From Mycobacterium seoulense (GTDB lineage Bacteria > Actinomycetota > Actinomycetes > Mycobacteriales > Mycobacteriaceae): a stretch of 64,000 nucleotides of DNA. The stretch's first letter is position 1; every line of letters begins with the position of its first letter. Below, in pieces: positions 63,012-64,000 of this stretch. The stretch is from the NCBI RefSeq assembly GCF_010731595.1, contig NZ_AP022582.1, forward strand, positions 1,488,001-1,552,000, given 5' to 3'. The notes under the pieces were generated by a model that searched no databases, was not told the origin of the DNA, and was given only the letters and a program-made list of their open reading frames with translations. The position numbers and the translations under genes are program-made.

Positions 63012-64000
63012 TCAATTTGATTGCGCCGCGCGGGCCTTGGCTTCGCGACGGCGGCGATGCAGGATCGGCTCGGTGTAGCCGTTGGGCTGCTGCGTGCCGG
63101 TCAGGATCAGGTCCTGGGCGGCCAGGAACGCCAGGCTGTCGTCGAAGTTGGGCGCCATCGGCAGGTAGGCCGCATCCTTGGCGTTCTGCGCGTCCACCAG
63201 CGGCGCCATCCGCTCCAGGCTGGCCCGGACGTCCTCCTCGGTGATCACGCCGTGGCGCAGCCAATTGGCCAGCAACTGGCTCGAGATCCGCAGCGTGGCA
63301 CGGTCTTCCATCAGCGCCACGTCGTGAATGTCGGGCACCTTCGAGCAGCCGACGCCCTGGGCGACCCAGCGCACCACGTAGCCGAGGATCGACTGGCAGT
63401 TGTTGTCGACCTCCTCACGGATCTCCTCGGGAGCCCAGGCCAGTTCCTTGGCCAGCGGGATGGTCAGCAGCTGGTCGATGTTGGTGCGCTTCTCGCCCGC
63501 CAGCTCGTCCTGCACGGCGCCGACGTCGACGTAGTGGTAGTGCATCGCGTGCAGGGTTGCCGCCGTCGGGGAGGGCACCCACGCGGTGGTCGCGCCCGCC
63601 TTGGGCTGGCCGATCTTCTGCTCGACCATGTCGGCCATCAGCTCGGTCATCGCCCACATGCCCTTGCCGATCTGCGCCTTGCCCTTGAAGCCGGCGGCCA
63701 GGCCGATGTCGACGTTGGCGTCCTCGTAGGCCTTGATCCACGTGGTGTTCTTCATCGCGCCCTTGCGGATCATCGGGCCGGCCTCCATCGACGTGTGGAT
63801 CTCGTCGCCGGTGCGGTCCAGGAAGCCGGTGTTGATGAACACGACGCGGTCGGCCGCGGCCTTGATGCACGCCTTGAGGTTGACGGTGGTGCGCCGCTCC
63901 TCGTCCATGATGCCGACCTTGAGGGTGGCCTGCGGCAGGCCCAGGACGTCCTCGACGCGGCTGAACAGCTCGCAGGTGAACGCGACCTCGTCGGGGCCGT
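63012..64000 (-). CDS. glcB: malate synthase G, 3' part only (5' end outside window)
   Basis: The frame enters at the right window edge and ends at TGA 63012-63014, giving about 329 codons of a protein normally ~740 residues. TANDEM landmarks: [35 protein letters not shown] carries the acetyl-CoA/active-site region, [15 protein letters not shown] and the end [16 protein letters not shown]. It condenses glyoxylate and acetyl-CoA to malate; also an exported adhesin in M. tuberculosis. Matches Rv1837c. Confidence 0.95.
   Translation of the reverse strand, partial: GPDEVAFTCELFSRVEDVLGLPQATLKVGIMDEERRTTVNLKACIKAAADRVVFINTGFLDRTGDEIHTSMEAGPMIRKGAMKNTTWIKAYEDANVDIGLAAGFKGKAQIGKGMWAMTELMADMVEQKIGQPKAGATTAWVPSPTAATLHAMHYHYVDVGAVQDELAGEKRTNIDQLLTIPLAKELAWAPEEIREEVDNNCQSILGYVVRWVAQGVGCSKVPDIHDVALMEDRATLRISSQLLANWLRHGVITEEDVRASLERMAPLVDAQNAKDAAYLPMAPNFDDSLAFLAAQDLILTGTQQPNGYTEPILHRRRREAKARAAQSN

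Overview
The window is GC-rich chromosomal DNA from a slow-growing Mycobacterium. It carries a complete ESX-5 type VII secretion locus, found in slow growers, with PE/PPE genes, and the surrounding gene order follows M. tuberculosis Rv1779c to Rv1837c closely. It is not M. tuberculosis itself: lppT, PE_PGRS33, lipZ and the Rv1835c gene are missing from their usual places, the PE/PPE set differs, and a KasB-like gene sits where lipZ and Rv1835c would be. The species cannot be fixed from the sequence alone; a nontuberculous slow grower, perhaps of the M. avium/M. simiae type, is my best guess.

Left flank (1-8456): a DUF4407-type membrane protein cut by the window edge, the Rv1780 orthologue, an SRPBCC protein, a small membrane protein, a cytochrome b561-like/sulfite-oxidase-like molybdopterin fusion, a SnoaL-like protein coupled to an F420-dependent LLM-class oxidoreductase, and malQ.

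ESX-5 (8853-32035): eccB5-eccC5, divergent cyp143 and its ferredoxin, a PE/PPE block (PPE, PE, PPE | PPE, PPE, PE), esxM-esxN, espG5, eccD5-mycP5-eccE5-eccA5. EccB/C/D/E form the membrane channel with the mycosin MycP5, EccA5 and EspG5 are the cytosolic chaperone machinery, and the PE/PPE/Esx proteins are the substrates. The PE/PPE block is two related modules, and two of its PPE genes share an exact stretch of about 439 bp. Arrays of TGAAC (GTTCA on the other strand), spaced exactly 21 bp, lie upstream of one PPE and both PE genes. They resemble phosphate-regulator (RegX3/PhoP) boxes. A strong hairpin separates esxN from the machinery genes.

Right of ESX-5 (32036-44811): a wrecked esxN copy, two more PPE genes, two DUF732 secreted proteins, mgtC, an Erg3-like desaturase, a secreted serine protease-like protein, a deazaflavin-dependent oxidoreductase divergent from a TetR regulator over a perfect palindrome, a VOC protein, a flavoprotein and the BacA-type ABC transporter.

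Right end (44905-64000): ilvG, secA2, pgsA2, the DUF881/sbp cluster, gcvH, garA, two MerR regulators flanking a bifunctional-nuclease protein, a tandem glycine riboswitch with gcvB, the haloalkane dehalogenase dmbC, a KasB-like synthase, a VWA-domain lipid-bilayer-anchored protein, and the 3' part of glcB. gcvH, garA and gcvB link glycine cleavage with 2-oxoglutarate/glutamate control, and glcB uses glyoxylate, so this end is rich in C2/nitrogen metabolism.
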